Positions 8,512-14,258 of a stretch of DNA of 32,222 nt are shown piece after piece. The stretch lies in the IMG/VR virus record IMGVR_UViG_3300024520_000319, positions 1 to 32,222 of that record; one strand, written 5' to 3'. The position numbers and the translations under genes were made by a program. The DNA comes from a virus. The notes beneath the pieces are model-generated. The model searched no databases and had not been told where the DNA came from. It saw nothing but the letters and a program-made list of their open reading frames with translations. How positions within the stretch are numbered: the first letter of the stretch is position 1; every line of letters starts with the position of its first letter.

Positions 8512-8628
8512 TTAACGGAGACGAACGCCGTACTCCTTTATCTCCGCCTGGCTCGGCTCGTGAGTCGACGCCTCGACGGCGCGAACCGTGCTCGGATTCG
8601 TGTAGCCCCTACGACTTCGTAGCTTCAA
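8512..8628 (-). CDS. Possible 38-residue peptide before terminase
   Basis: A short frame with a TTG start, reading LKLRSRRGYTNPSTVRAVEA then STHEPSQAEIKEYGVRLR and ending at TAA. It overlaps the end of the 61-residue gene by 20 bases and is in the same frame as the large terminase, separated from it only by the TAA and 18 codons. The composition is protein-like. It could be a tiny real gene, or the remnant of a longer terminase N-terminus cut by a stop codon. Weakly supported because of the TTG start. Confidence 0.35.
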   Translation of the reverse strand: MKLRSRRGYTNPSTVRAVEASTHEPSQAEIKEYGVRLR

Positions 8629-8794
8629 GCCTTCGCCTCGCCTCCTGGCCGGCCCACTGAAGTCTCTGCGCGGCAGTAGCTCTCGACTGAGCGTTGCATC
8701 CCGGCCGGTCGACGTAGCGCTCGACCTCGATCAGGAGAAAGTTGAGGACGACCTCGAGCTTCTCGGTTTCCGTAGACTGGACGCCGTCGCTCAT
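8609..8794 (-). CDS. Small hypothetical protein, first gene of head operon
   Basis: 61 residues from ATG 8794: MSDGVQSTETEKLEVVLNFL continuing into a Gln/Arg-rich helix (AQRLQWAGQEARRRLEATKS). GGAG lies about 14 bases upstream of the ATG, which is rather far. It is the first leftward gene and diverges from the rightward island at 8847, so the roughly 50 bases between them must hold promoters for both directions. Function unknown. It is too short and lacks the features of a small terminase. Confidence 0.6.
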   Translation of the reverse strand: MSDGVQSTETEKLEVVLNFLLIEVERYVDRPGCNAQSRATAAQRLQWAGQEARRRLEATKS

Positions 8795-8810
8795 TTCTAG
8801 AGAAGCACTC

Positions 8811-8846
8811 CTACAGTTTCGCGGCCGAGCGGTCGAAGAACCCTCC
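8811..8846 (+). promoter_or_regulatory. Leaderless promoter motif, copy 1
   Basis: CTACAGTT, a 16-base spacer, GAAGAA at 8835-8840, then six bases ccctcc directly before GTG 8847. It belongs to a family of six matching sites, each placed 5-7 bases before a start codon with no ribosome site between. This copy is the least perfect in the upstream box but shares the bases CGGTC just before the downstream box. Confidence 0.6.
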
Positions 8847-9068
8847 GTGGGAATACTCAAGAAACTACTCGGCATAGGAAGGCGGAATCCTATCTGGATC
8901 GGCCCTCCCCGTCATCGTCCTCGTCCTCGTCCTCGTCCTACGATCACGGTAACGAGGTCGGACAGGGACGCGATCACGCACGGTAAGCTCAGCGACGAGA
9001 AGCTCGCCGACTTCGCCGCGGCGATTCACCACAGCATCCGAATCGAGGCCGTCGTCTTCCGACAATGA
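8847..9068 (+). CDS. Small basic/charged hypothetical protein
   Basis: 73 residues starting with GTG directly after promoter motif copy 1. It begins VGILKKLLGIGRRNP, then has a Pro/Arg repeat (PPRHRPRPRPRP, from repeated cctcgt units), and ends KLADFAAAIHHSIRIEAVVF. The start is chosen because the motif spacing (six bases between downstream box and start codon) is the same as in the other copies. The longer in-frame extension upstream would run through the promoter. Function unknown. Confidence 0.55.
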   Translation: MGILKKLLGIGRRNPIWIGPPRHRPRPRPRPTITVTRSDRDAITHGKLSDEKLADFAAAIHHSIRIEAVVFRQ

Positions 9069-9093
9069 AGCACTAGGCCGGACGTGGGTCGAC

Positions 9094-9150
9094 GCCTTCC
9101 CGAACGAGGTGCGACGGGTGTGGTGACCCGTCGGTTAGTGGCGGGAAGGC
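9094..9150 (+). ncRNA. Nested hairpin element
   Basis: A 9-bp outer stem, GCCTTCCCG (9094-9102) with CGGGAAGGC (9142-9150), encloses a perfect 8-bp inner hairpin, CGACGGGT (9112-9119) with ACCCGTCG (9126-9133) and a 6-base loop. It lies in a roughly 200-base gap between the 73-residue gene and the 34-residue gene. A T-run (ATTTTTCT) follows at 9182 and a clear terminator at 9213-9250, so it may be part of a short structured RNA or a 3' UTR structure. The Arg-rich frame across it does not look like a protein. Confidence 0.45.
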
Positions 9151-9212
9151 CATCTTTGGCGAGAGCGATCCGCGGCCGGCCATTTTTCTACGCGACACGA
9201 ACCCCCTCTAAA

Positions 9213-9250
9213 GAGGCCGTCGGTCCCCGCCGGTCGGCCTCGCTTTTTCT
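9213..9250 (+). terminator. Rho-independent terminator
   Basis: Stem GAGGCCG (9213-9219) with CGGCCTC (9235-9241), extended inside by CGG/CCG, followed by gCTTTTTCT. It should end transcription from the 8847 unit before the next gene at 9266. Confidence 0.7.
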
Positions 9251-9265
9251 AACAGGAGAGCCCGC

Positions 9266-9370
9266 ATGGCGGCATACGTGATTATTAGAACTCTGCTCAT
9301 CGGTCTTTTTATCGTCGGTGTGATCGGCCTCCTGCTCCTGATCCCGCGAGGCCGTCGTCGTTCAAATTGA
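9266..9370 (+). CDS. 34-residue membrane peptide
   Basis: Starts at ATG with AACAGGAGAGCCCGC upstream (a good ribosome site). The sequence MAAYVIIRTLLIGLFIVGVI then GLLLLIPRGRRRSN is one hydrophobic helix (about residues 4-26) with a basic C-terminus, so it should sit in the inner membrane with the tail in the cytoplasm. Its 3' half lies in the first copy of a 101-bp tandem duplication. It could be a tiny holin-like or regulatory membrane peptide; nothing shows which. Confidence 0.6.
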   Translation: MAAYVIIRTLLIGLFIVGVIGLLLLIPRGRRRSN

Positions 9371-9508
9371 GAGGTAGACTTGACCATGGAAGAAATTTTC
9401 CTGATCCTTTTATCGTCGGTGCGATCGGCCTCCTGCTCCTGATCCCGCGAAGCCGTCGTCGTTCAAATTGAGAGGTAGACTTGACCATGGAAGAAATTTT
9501 CCTGATCC
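9307..9508 (+). repeat. Tandem direct duplication, 101 bp x 2
   Basis: Copy 1 is 9307-9407 and copy 2 is 9408-9508, end to end, differing at two bases that I can see. Each copy holds the 3' end of the 34-residue membrane peptide gene, the ribosome site GAGGTAGACTTGACC, and the first seven codons of the next gene. Copy 1 therefore carries a false start (9386-9442, 18 codons reading MEEIFLILLSSVRSASCS) and copy 2 carries a membrane-peptide fragment without its start. The intact downstream gene uses the copy 2 start at 9487. Confidence 0.95.
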
Positions 9509-9918
9509 CGAACTCGGACGAGTTCATTCGCGAGTACTGGTGCCAGAAGTGCCGCCAGCTCCGCCTCTGGGCGAAGCCCGAACTCCTGCGAGCCTGCTCC
9601 CAGTGCAATAACACGGACCTCGTAGTAGCACTCCCGGGCGAACTCGACGCCGACGAGCTGAGGGGCAACGACAGGATGAGCGTCGAGCTCGCGATGAGGT
9701 GGAGGAAGATCTGCTACCTCCTCGTCGCCCTCGACTCCGCAAGCATCGAGCTTCGAGACATGAAGCGAGCCGCCGTCGAAGACTGGACCAACCTCGCGAA
9801 GATCGCCGGCGTCCGGCCTCCGAGTCCGAAGACCGTCGCCCTCATCCTGCGAACGCTCGCGGAAATAGAGAATAGGGTCTCCAGTCCCTCGAGCGACGAG
9901 CCGAAGAAGAAGACATGA
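9487..9918 (+). CDS. Zinc-ribbon protein
   Basis: 143 residues. Cys19-x2-Cys22 (EYWCQKCRQL) and Cys37-x2-Cys40 (RACSQCNNTD) form a classic zinc ribbon in the first 40 residues. The rest is helical, with a C-terminal Ser/Lys tail. The start is ATG 9487, 6 codons after the repeat's AGAGGTAG ribosome site region; an in-frame TTG at 9481 is less likely. The stop overlaps the next start (ATGA). Function unknown, possibly nucleic-acid or protein binding. Confidence 0.7.
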   Translation: MEEIFLIPNSDEFIREYWCQKCRQLRLWAKPELLRACSQCNNTDLVVALPGELDADELRGNDRMSVELAMRWRKICYLLVALDSASIELRDMKRAAVEDWTNLAKIAGVRPPSPKTVALILRTLAEIENRVSSPSSDEPKKKT

Positions 9919-10061
9919 AACCTCTGTCAGAAATTCTCCCTGTAGTCCGCAATGGATCAATCTGGTTCAAGATCTACGTCGACGGCCGCCCTCGCAGGGG
10001 TGTCTACCCGACGATCAAGGCCGCCGAGCAAAATCTAGATAAGGAGAGAAGAAGGCCCTGA
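9915..10061 (+). CDS. 48-residue hypothetical protein
   Basis: Starts at ATG overlapping the previous TGA (ATGA). It reads MKPLSEILPVVRNGSIWFKI, then YVDGRPRRGVYPTIKAAEQN, and ends in a basic tail. The pattern of a short strand (SIWFKIYVDGR), a turn and then a helix (TIKAAEQNLDKE) resembles small phage-integrase arm-binding-like or AP2-like DNA-binding folds, but this is only a resemblance. It is translationally coupled to the zinc-ribbon gene. Confidence 0.55.
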   Translation: MKPLSEILPVVRNGSIWFKIYVDGRPRRGVYPTIKAAEQNLDKERRRP

Positions 10062-10083
10062 GACCTCTTCTTTCGAATCACCC

Positions 10084-10120
10084 CTTCAGTCGGAGCGCTC
10101 CGAACGCCGATAGAGCTATC
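10084..10120 (+). promoter_or_regulatory. Leaderless promoter motif, copy 2
   Basis: CTTCAGTC, a 17-base spacer, GATAGA at 10109-10114, then gctatc and ATG 10121. The spacer ends in ACGCC, as in copy 6. No Shine-Dalgarno sequence fits in the 6 bases before the start. Confidence 0.7.
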
Positions 10121-10588
10121 ATGCACGCAATCAAGAAAACCTGGCGGATCGCCGCCTTCTACCTCTCTCTGGCCGCCGTTTGCCTACTCACCTCCTGCAG
10201 CAGGAGCCGCCACCCGGTCATTTCCAGTGACCCGGTCGCTGATCTGGTGGTCTACGAGATGATCCGCGCGGGAAGCGGCGCCGAAGGGCCTGAAGTCACC
10301 TTCGAGTTCAGGCGGTACACTTACTACATTGACGAGCACGGCGAGAAGCGGGAGCGCGTCGCCAGCTTCCACCACCAAGGCGGAATCGACTGGGGTCCGT
10401 GGGCCAGGCCGGGGCTCGCGTTGAACCTTTCGCAGATGATCATCGGAGACCGCTTCGATCCGGACGTGGCGTTCGAACTAGTCGGTCCCTTCGTCGTCGA
10501 CGTCCTGTTCGCGGTCGAGGAGGACCGGTGGGACATCACCGGCGCCGAGCTGGACAGGTTCGCTCAGGACTACTCGAGCAGGATGTGA
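10121..10588 (+). CDS. Lipoprotein
   Basis: 155 residues with a lipoprotein signal: basic MHAIKKTWR, hydrophobic core AAFYLSLAAVC, and lipobox LTSC with the acylated Cys at 26. The mature part has VTFEFRRYTYYIDEHGEKRE and ends in a helical segment (ELDRFAQDYSS). No known family was recognised. A phage lipoprotein here could act in superinfection exclusion or lysis, but nothing proves it. The gene begins directly after promoter motif copy 2 and its TGA overlaps the next ATG by one base (TGATG). Confidence 0.75.
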   Translation: MHAIKKTWRIAAFYLSLAAVCLLTSCSRSRHPVISSDPVADLVVYEMIRAGSGAEGPEVTFEFRRYTYYIDEHGEKRERVASFHHQGGIDWGPWARPGLALNLSQMIIGDRFDPDVAFELVGPFVVDVLFAVEEDRWDITGAELDRFAQDYSSRM

Positions 10589-10872
10589 TGAGTAAGCACA
10601 AAGACGAAGCGGAGAAGCTGACGAAGAAGGTCATCGACGCAATCCGAGATCTCAAAAAGGCACACAAGAGAACAGCCAGAGCTGCCGTCGAGATGCTTAC
10701 CGAAACAGTGCTTCAAGCTGAGCAGTCGCGGCGCTGCGCGCGAGTCTGCGAGACGAGGAGAAAGAGTAATGCCGAGCGTAACGGACTGGGAATTCATGCG
10801 GCTCATTCTGATCGAGACGTTCCGCGTCGCCGTTCGGTCGGCCACGCTGGAACTGGGCAACGAGGAGAATGA
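10588..10872 (+). CDS. Small helical hypothetical protein
   Basis: 94 residues. The first 65 are a convincing charged helix (MSKHKDEAEKLTKKVIDAIR, then HKRTARAAVEMLTETVLQAE). The last 30 or so are Arg/Gly-rich and overlap the next frame by about 100 bases, where the other frame looks more protein-like. Either the C-terminal part is low-complexity, or the next gene starts later (ATG 10878) and there is no overlap. Coupled to the lipoprotein gene (TGATG). Function unknown. Confidence 0.55.
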   Translation: MSKHKDEAEKLTKKVIDAIRDLKKAHKRTARAAVEMLTETVLQAEQSRRCARVCETRRKSNAERNGLGIHAAHSDRDVPRRRSVGHAGTGQRGE

Positions 10873-11107
10873 CGTGATGCGCGCATTCGATTGCGCGCAA
10901 TTCTACGGATGGGACTACGAGAACGACTCAGACTGGTATTCGTGGACGATAAAAGCAACGCAACCAGAGATCGCCGCCGCGGGACTTCGCCGCGCCTTAG
11001 AGAATTGCCGTCCCCGCAAGTGTTCAGCGTGCGGTGCCGAGATGCACGACAGCGAATATCTCTTCGTTCACGAATACGAGCACAAGCAGTTCTGCTCAAG
11101 CGAGTGA
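10769..11107 (+). CDS. Small Cys-rich hypothetical protein
   Basis: 112 residues from ATG 10769, with GAGGAGAAAG upstream. An alternative start at ATG 10878 has its own GAGGAG 10 bases upstream, begins MRAFDCAQFYGWDYENDSDW and would avoid the overlap with the preceding gene. The C-terminal part has CSACGAEMHDSEYLFVHEYE followed by a final Cys, a possible zinc site. Its TGA overlaps the GTG start of the methyltransferase (GTGA), so the two are coupled. Function unknown. Confidence 0.6.
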   Translation: MPSVTDWEFMRLILIETFRVAVRSATLELGNEENDVMRAFDCAQFYGWDYENDSDWYSWTIKATQPEIAAAGLRRALENCRPRKCSACGAEMHDSEYLFVHEYEHKQFCSSE

Positions 11108-11739
11108 AGGCCCTCGACCTATTTTGCGGAGCCGGCGGCGCGTCGATGGGACTGCATCTTGCTGGGTTCCAGGTAGTCGGAGTCGACTTGAAACCTCAAC
11201 CGAACTACCCGTTCGAGTTCATTCAGGCCGACGCCATCGATTTCTCCTCGTCGTCGCTGTCCGGCAAGTTCGACCTGATCTGGGCCTCCCCTCCATGCCA
11301 GGCATTCACCGCCTACAAGAGGAGGAGAAACCACGTCGCCGACGCGCCGAATCTGATCCCAATTACTAGAAGGACTCTCAGGATGATCGGCGCCCCGCAC
11401 GTCATCGAGAACGTGCCCGGGGCGCCTCTCTTCGATCCCGTAACGCTATGCGGTTCATCATTCGGTCTTGACGTGAGGAGACATCGAATCTTCGAGTGCA
11501 GCTTTGGCGTCGATGCACCCCCCTGCGATCACTCGTGGCAGACCCCGAGGTTTCCGCCCGCGACGAACCGCACGAACCTACGTTCCACCGTGGAGATCGG
11601 TGTATGGCGCATTGCCCTCGACGTTCAGCGGAAGGCAATGGGGATCGACTGGATGAGCAGAGAGGAACTCTCGCAAGCGATTCCTCCGGCTTACTCGGAG
11701 TTTCTCGCGAAGGAGTTGAAGCAAGGCGATCAAGCATGA
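11104..11739 (+). CDS. DNA cytosine-C5 methyltransferase (copy 1)
   Basis: 211 residues from GTG 11104: VKALDLFCGAGGASMGLHLA is AdoMet-binding motif I. Motif IV is ASPPCQ with catalytic Cys65, motif VI is IENVPGAP and motif VIII is RRHRIF. The C-terminus ELSQAIPPAYSEFLA is the motif X-type closing segment. It is short and has the compact form often seen in phages. It transfers a methyl group to C5 of cytosine. It is closely similar to the second copy at 25178-25783, except in the segment between motif VIII and the C-terminus (about 142-180), where target recognition is expected. The start is set by the GTGA overlap and by the family's usual N-terminus. Confidence 0.92.
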   Translation: MKALDLFCGAGGASMGLHLAGFQVVGVDLKPQPNYPFEFIQADAIDFSSSSLSGKFDLIWASPPCQAFTAYKRRRNHVADAPNLIPITRRTLRMIGAPHVIENVPGAPLFDPVTLCGSSFGLDVRRHRIFECSFGVDAPPCDHSWQTPRFPPATNRTNLRSTVEIGVWRIALDVQRKAMGIDWMSREELSQAIPPAYSEFLAKELKQGDQA

Positions 11740-11891
11740 GCGAGCCCCTCTGGAGAGCACTGATCCTCGCGGCGCTCGCCGCCACGTGGTGGTGCTTCGA
11801 GCACCTGATCCTCTGGCTGTCTCGAAGGGAGACGATGAGGACGAAAACGAAGGGAGGGCTCTCCAGCTCGACGACGGAACGGTCGACGTAG
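11736..11891 (+). CDS. 51-residue membrane peptide
   Basis: Starts at ATG overlapping the methyltransferase stop (ATGA). MSEPLWRALILAALAATWWC plus FEHLILWLS is one membrane-spanning helix, followed by a Thr/Lys/Ser-rich tail. Predicted inner-membrane peptide of unknown function. Confidence 0.55.
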   Translation: MSEPLWRALILAALAATWWCFEHLILWLSRRETMRTKTKGGLSSSTTERST

Positions 11892-11896
11892 TAGTA

Positions 11897-12139
11897 ATGA
11901 AAGCCGCCGCACTACGAGAAGTCACCGACACCTTTTCCAGCGCCCTTCGGGCCGCCATCGAGACTGAGAACACGACCGCCAAAGAGGTCGAGAAGATCGA
12001 ATCGATCCTATCGATGGCGGCCTTCAACTTGCAGATGGCCTACCAGGAAGAGTCCGCTACCAAGAAGAACCTGACCCTCCTGGGTCACGCCGAGTTACTC
12101 GACTTCCTCTCCGGAGCAGCCTACCTGGCACGAAGGTAG
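11897..12139 (+). CDS. 80-residue helical hypothetical protein
   Basis: Begins MKAAALREVTDTFSSALRAA and is nearly all predicted helix (TAKEVEKIESILSMAAFNLQ). The frame is open upstream to a GTG at 11786, and the upstream part (ALQLDDGTVDVVV) also looks protein-like, so the start could be earlier, overlapping the membrane peptide gene. No good ribosome site was seen for ATG 11897. It is the last gene of the 10121 unit. Function unknown. Confidence 0.5.
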   Translation: MKAAALREVTDTFSSALRAAIETENTTAKEVEKIESILSMAAFNLQMAYQEESATKKNLTLLGHAELLDFLSGAAYLARR

Positions 12140-12184
12140 CGAGTCCCGCAACGAGACGGTCGACGTCGAAACATAGAGCTACCG

Positions 12185-12220
12185 CTCCAGCTCGGCGCCC
12201 GATGCGTCGATATATCTACT
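12185..12220 (+). promoter_or_regulatory. Leaderless promoter motif, copy 3
   Basis: CTCCAGCT, a 16-base spacer ending GCGTC, GATATA at 12209-12214, then tctact and ATG 12221. Confidence 0.7.
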
Positions 12221-12415
12221 ATGAGCACCTCGCAACTAATCATCACCGACGCCGAACTCGAAGACCTAATGGCGGTCCTGCCCGCGCCAGTCGCCGAAGA
12301 GCCGAAGCGCAAGCCGCGCCCGAGCATCCGCCAGACCGAGGACCTGACCTTCCTGATGCAGCTCTCGGCCGCCGACGACGTCCGCGACGCCTTCCGGAGC
12401 CGCAAGTCCCGATGA
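12221..12415 (+). CDS. 64-residue hypothetical protein
   Basis: MSTSQLIITDAELEDLMAVL followed by a Pro/Lys-rich middle (EEPKRKPRPSIRQTEDL) and a helix (ADDVRDAFRSRK). It starts directly after promoter motif copy 3, and its TGA overlaps the ATG of the metzincin-like gene (ATGA). Function unknown. Confidence 0.6.
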   Translation: MSTSQLIITDAELEDLMAVLPAPVAEEPKRKPRPSIRQTEDLTFLMQLSAADDVRDAFRSRKSR

Positions 12416-13101
12416 AGATCAAGAACGAGACGCACTGGCGGACCGACGACCTGAAGAAGATTCTCCGCGCCGCGATCCTCGCCGAAGGAATGGATCCGAA
12501 CGAACGCTGGTCGATCAGGATCTACTACGGACGCCGAACCAACGACACGAGCGGATACGCCTACTACCACTCGCGGACGTTCCGGATCGGCCTGCCGAAG
12601 AGGATCTGGCGTCACGAAAAGGACGGAACGACGTTCTGGAACTACGACTTCGTCGACGAAGTCAGCAAGAAGACCTGGACACGCTACGCCGCGACGGAGG
12701 ACGACATCCCGGAGCACGCCATAGCACGGCGAGAATCTGACAGGTACGTCGGAGCATTTCACGACGTCGACGAACTCCCCAAGAGAATCGTCGAGGAAGC
12801 GGCTCGGACGATCATTCACGAGATCGGTCACTGCCAAGGGCTCCGGCACGAGGACATGGTCTGCAGCTCATCGATCGAGGTCCCCTGGGCCGATGGATTG
12901 AAGATCCGGAAGAAGACCGCCGCGAAGCCGAAGCCGAAGCCCGACCGCGAGGCGAAGGCCATCGCTGCCGTCGAGCGCCTCGAAGATCTCCTCGCCGAGG
13001 AGGAGAAGCGCCACCGCGCGCGAACGAAGTCCCTGAAAACGCGCCTCTCGAAGGCGAAGAGATCGATGAACTACTACGAGAAGAAACGAGTCTCGGACTA
13101 A
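12412..13101 (+). CDS. Metzincin-like zinc metalloprotein
   Basis: 229 residues. The core IIHEIGHCQGLRHEDM holds HExxHxxGxxH (His136, Glu137, His140, His146), the metzincin-type zinc-binding motif. The N-terminal 130 residues include strands such as RWSIRIYYGRR and RTFRIGLPKR. After the core comes a Lys/Pro linker (KPKPKPD) and a C-terminal coiled coil (AVERLEDLLAEEEKRHRART). No signal peptide is present, so it should act inside the cell, or it may have only the fold. Coupled to the preceding gene (ATGA). It could be a host-directed protease; substrate unknown. Confidence 0.65.
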   Translation: MKIKNETHWRTDDLKKILRAAILAEGMDPNERWSIRIYYGRRTNDTSGYAYYHSRTFRIGLPKRIWRHEKDGTTFWNYDFVDEVSKKTWTRYAATEDDIPEHAIARRESDRYVGAFHDVDELPKRIVEEAARTIIHEIGHCQGLRHEDMVCSSSIEVPWADGLKIRKKTAAKPKPKPDREAKAIAAVERLEDLLAEEEKRHRARTKSLKTRLSKAKRSMNYYEKKRVSD

Positions 13102-13131
13102 GACGAACCGAACGAGAACGAAGAGCTACCG

Positions 13132-13167
13132 CTTCAGTCGGCGGCCGATCGCGTCGAAGTACCCTCC
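13132..13167 (+). promoter_or_regulatory. Leaderless promoter motif, copy 4
   Basis: CTTCAGTC, a 16-base spacer ending GCGTC, GAAGTA at 13156-13161, then ccctcc and ATG 13168. The downstream region ccctcc is shared with copy 1. Confidence 0.7.
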
Positions 13168-13335
13168 ATGAGGGGAACCTACGAACCACGTTGCGGCGAC
13201 TGCGGCCGCCCGTCCGACTTCGAAACCTGCGACGACTGCGCGCGCGAGATGAACGACTACTTCAACCCGCCGACGGTCGACGAGCCGCCGACGAAGCACT
13301 ACGAGATCCCGGAAGAGTGGAGGAAGGGAGCATGA
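13168..13335 (+). CDS. 55-residue zinc-ribbon protein
   Basis: Starts directly after promoter motif copy 4: MRGTYEPRCGDCGRPSDFET, then CDDCAREM. Two CxxC pairs (CGDC and CDDC) give a complete zinc ribbon. An acidic/Pro C-terminal half ends IPEEWRKGA. Stop overlaps the next start (ATGA). Function unknown, probably a small zinc adaptor. Confidence 0.65.
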   Translation: MRGTYEPRCGDCGRPSDFETCDDCAREMNDYFNPPTVDEPPTKHYEIPEEWRKGA

Positions 13336-13577
13336 TCAGCCGCCAAGCACAGAAGGAGATCCGCTTCATCGAAGGATGCGGCGACGACCGCGGCGGCGCC
13401 TACTCGGTCATCGACCTGAAGGGTCGCTCTTCGAAGGGCTCGATCGCCTACGTCGGCTGGCGCCCGACGGGACCGAACTCGATGGGATCCGGAACCGGGA
13501 AGTCCTACGACGACATCGAGGACGTTCGCGCCCTGGTTCGCGCGCTGCGCGCTCGCGGCTACCGGAGGGATCGATGA
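13332..13577 (+). CDS. 81-residue hypothetical protein
   Basis: MISRQAQKEIRFIEGCGDDR with a following strand-rich middle (AYSVIDLKGRSSKGSIAYVG) and a C-terminal helix (VRALVRALRARGYRRDR). Starts with an ATGA overlap and ends with an ATGA overlap. No family recognised. Confidence 0.6.
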   Translation: MISRQAQKEIRFIEGCGDDRGGAYSVIDLKGRSSKGSIAYVGWRPTGPNSMGSGTGKSYDDIEDVRALVRALRARGYRRDR

Positions 13578-13903
13578 GCACCGTCGATCCGAACGCGACC
13601 GAATTCGAAGGACAAGACTGCGCCGACTGCTTCAAGCCGTTCGACGAGCTCGACGCGCTCGACCGCTGCGAGGACTGCGCCGAAACGGCCTACGAGAACG
13701 ACAAGACCGAGCGCTGCGATTGCTGCGGCGAGATCTTCCCCTCGGGCACGTTCGCGGAGTCGGACGGCTGCGCCGAACGCGAAGAATGCGAGGACTGCCA
13801 CGCACATAACAACGTCCAGCGCGCGCGACAGGAACGCGAGGGCGACGAGTGGGCCGAGGTCGACTACCGCCTAGATCAGTGGAAGGACGAGGGCCGACGA
13901 TGA
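13574..13903 (+). CDS. Double zinc-ribbon protein
   Basis: 109 residues with four Cys pairs: CADC and CEDC in the first 40 residues, then CDCC and CEDC further on. They could form two zinc ribbons, or one treble-clef pair. The C-terminus is acidic and helical (EWAEVDYRLDQWKDEGRR). It closes the unit started by promoter copy 4. No enzyme motif is visible. Confidence 0.62.
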   Translation: MSTVDPNATEFEGQDCADCFKPFDELDALDRCEDCAETAYENDKTERCDCCGEIFPSGTFAESDGCAEREECEDCHAHNNVQRARQEREGDEWAEVDYRLDQWKDEGRR

Positions 13904-13945
13904 GTCTCGAGATGAGACGAAGCGCGCGAGAACGGAGAGCCGTCG

Positions 13946-13980
13946 CTTCAGTCCACGCCCGAAAGCGTCGATGAGTGAGT
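13946..13980 (+). promoter_or_regulatory. Leaderless promoter motif, copy 5
   Basis: CTTCAGTC, a 16-base spacer ending GCGTC, GATGAG at 13970-13975, then tgagt and ATG 13981. The gap to the start is one base shorter than in most copies. Confidence 0.65.
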
Positions 13981-14196
13981 ATGAGCAACGCAGCACACGT
14001 CACCATCTCGACCCCGAACGCGATCAAGACCCGGCACGTCTCGAACCTGAAGGAGGCCCGTCGGATCGCACTCTCCTCCCTCGACAACTCGCCGAACGGC
14101 TCCTTCGCCGTCGCTACCTGCGGCGGAACGAGCTGCGCCTTCGAGCGCCGCGCCGGCCAGACGCTGCCGGCCCGTCCCGTCCGATTCTCGAGGTAG
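13981..14196 (+). CDS. 71-residue hypothetical protein
   Basis: Begins MSNAAHVTISTPNAIKTRHV, then SNLKEARRIALSSLDN and VATCGGTSC. The short strand-helix-strand pattern is protein-like. The start was chosen at ATG 13981 because of promoter copy 5; an in-frame GTG lies two codons upstream. Function unknown. Confidence 0.55.
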   Translation: MSNAAHVTISTPNAIKTRHVSNLKEARRIALSSLDNSPNGSFAVATCGGTSCAFERRAGQTLPARPVRFSR

Positions 14197-14204
14197 ACTT
14201 AGCC

Positions 14205-14258
14205 ATGGTCGATCCAAGAGCAGCATCCAAGGTCCGCGCCACGAAGTGCGAGCACTAA
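14205..14258 (+). CDS. 17-codon leader-type ORF before RadC-like gene
   Basis: MVDPRAASKVRATKCEH, preceded by GAGGTAGACTTAGCC, almost the same 15 bases as before the zinc-ribbon gene at 9487 (GAGGTAGACTTGACC). Its TAA overlaps the next ATG (TAATG). The strong ribosome site on a tiny ORF suggests translational coupling or regulation of the RadC-like gene rather than a working protein. Confidence 0.4.
   Translation: MVDPRAASKVRATKCEH

Noticed and set aside
7210-8622. Rightward 470-codon frame opposite the large terminase
   Set aside because: Composition dominated by Arg, Leu, Val, Asp and Pro with no motif; the leftward terminase has every ATPase motif. A typical antisense frame of GC-rich DNA, useful as a control for the intein case.
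9084-9281. Rightward 65-codon frame over the nested hairpin
   Set aside because: Arg/Gly-rich, crosses two hairpins and a terminator, and has no ribosome site.
13900-13974. 24-codon ORF MSLEMRRSARERRAV... before gene 13981
   Set aside because: It runs through promoter motif copy 5 and is just basic low-complexity sequence.
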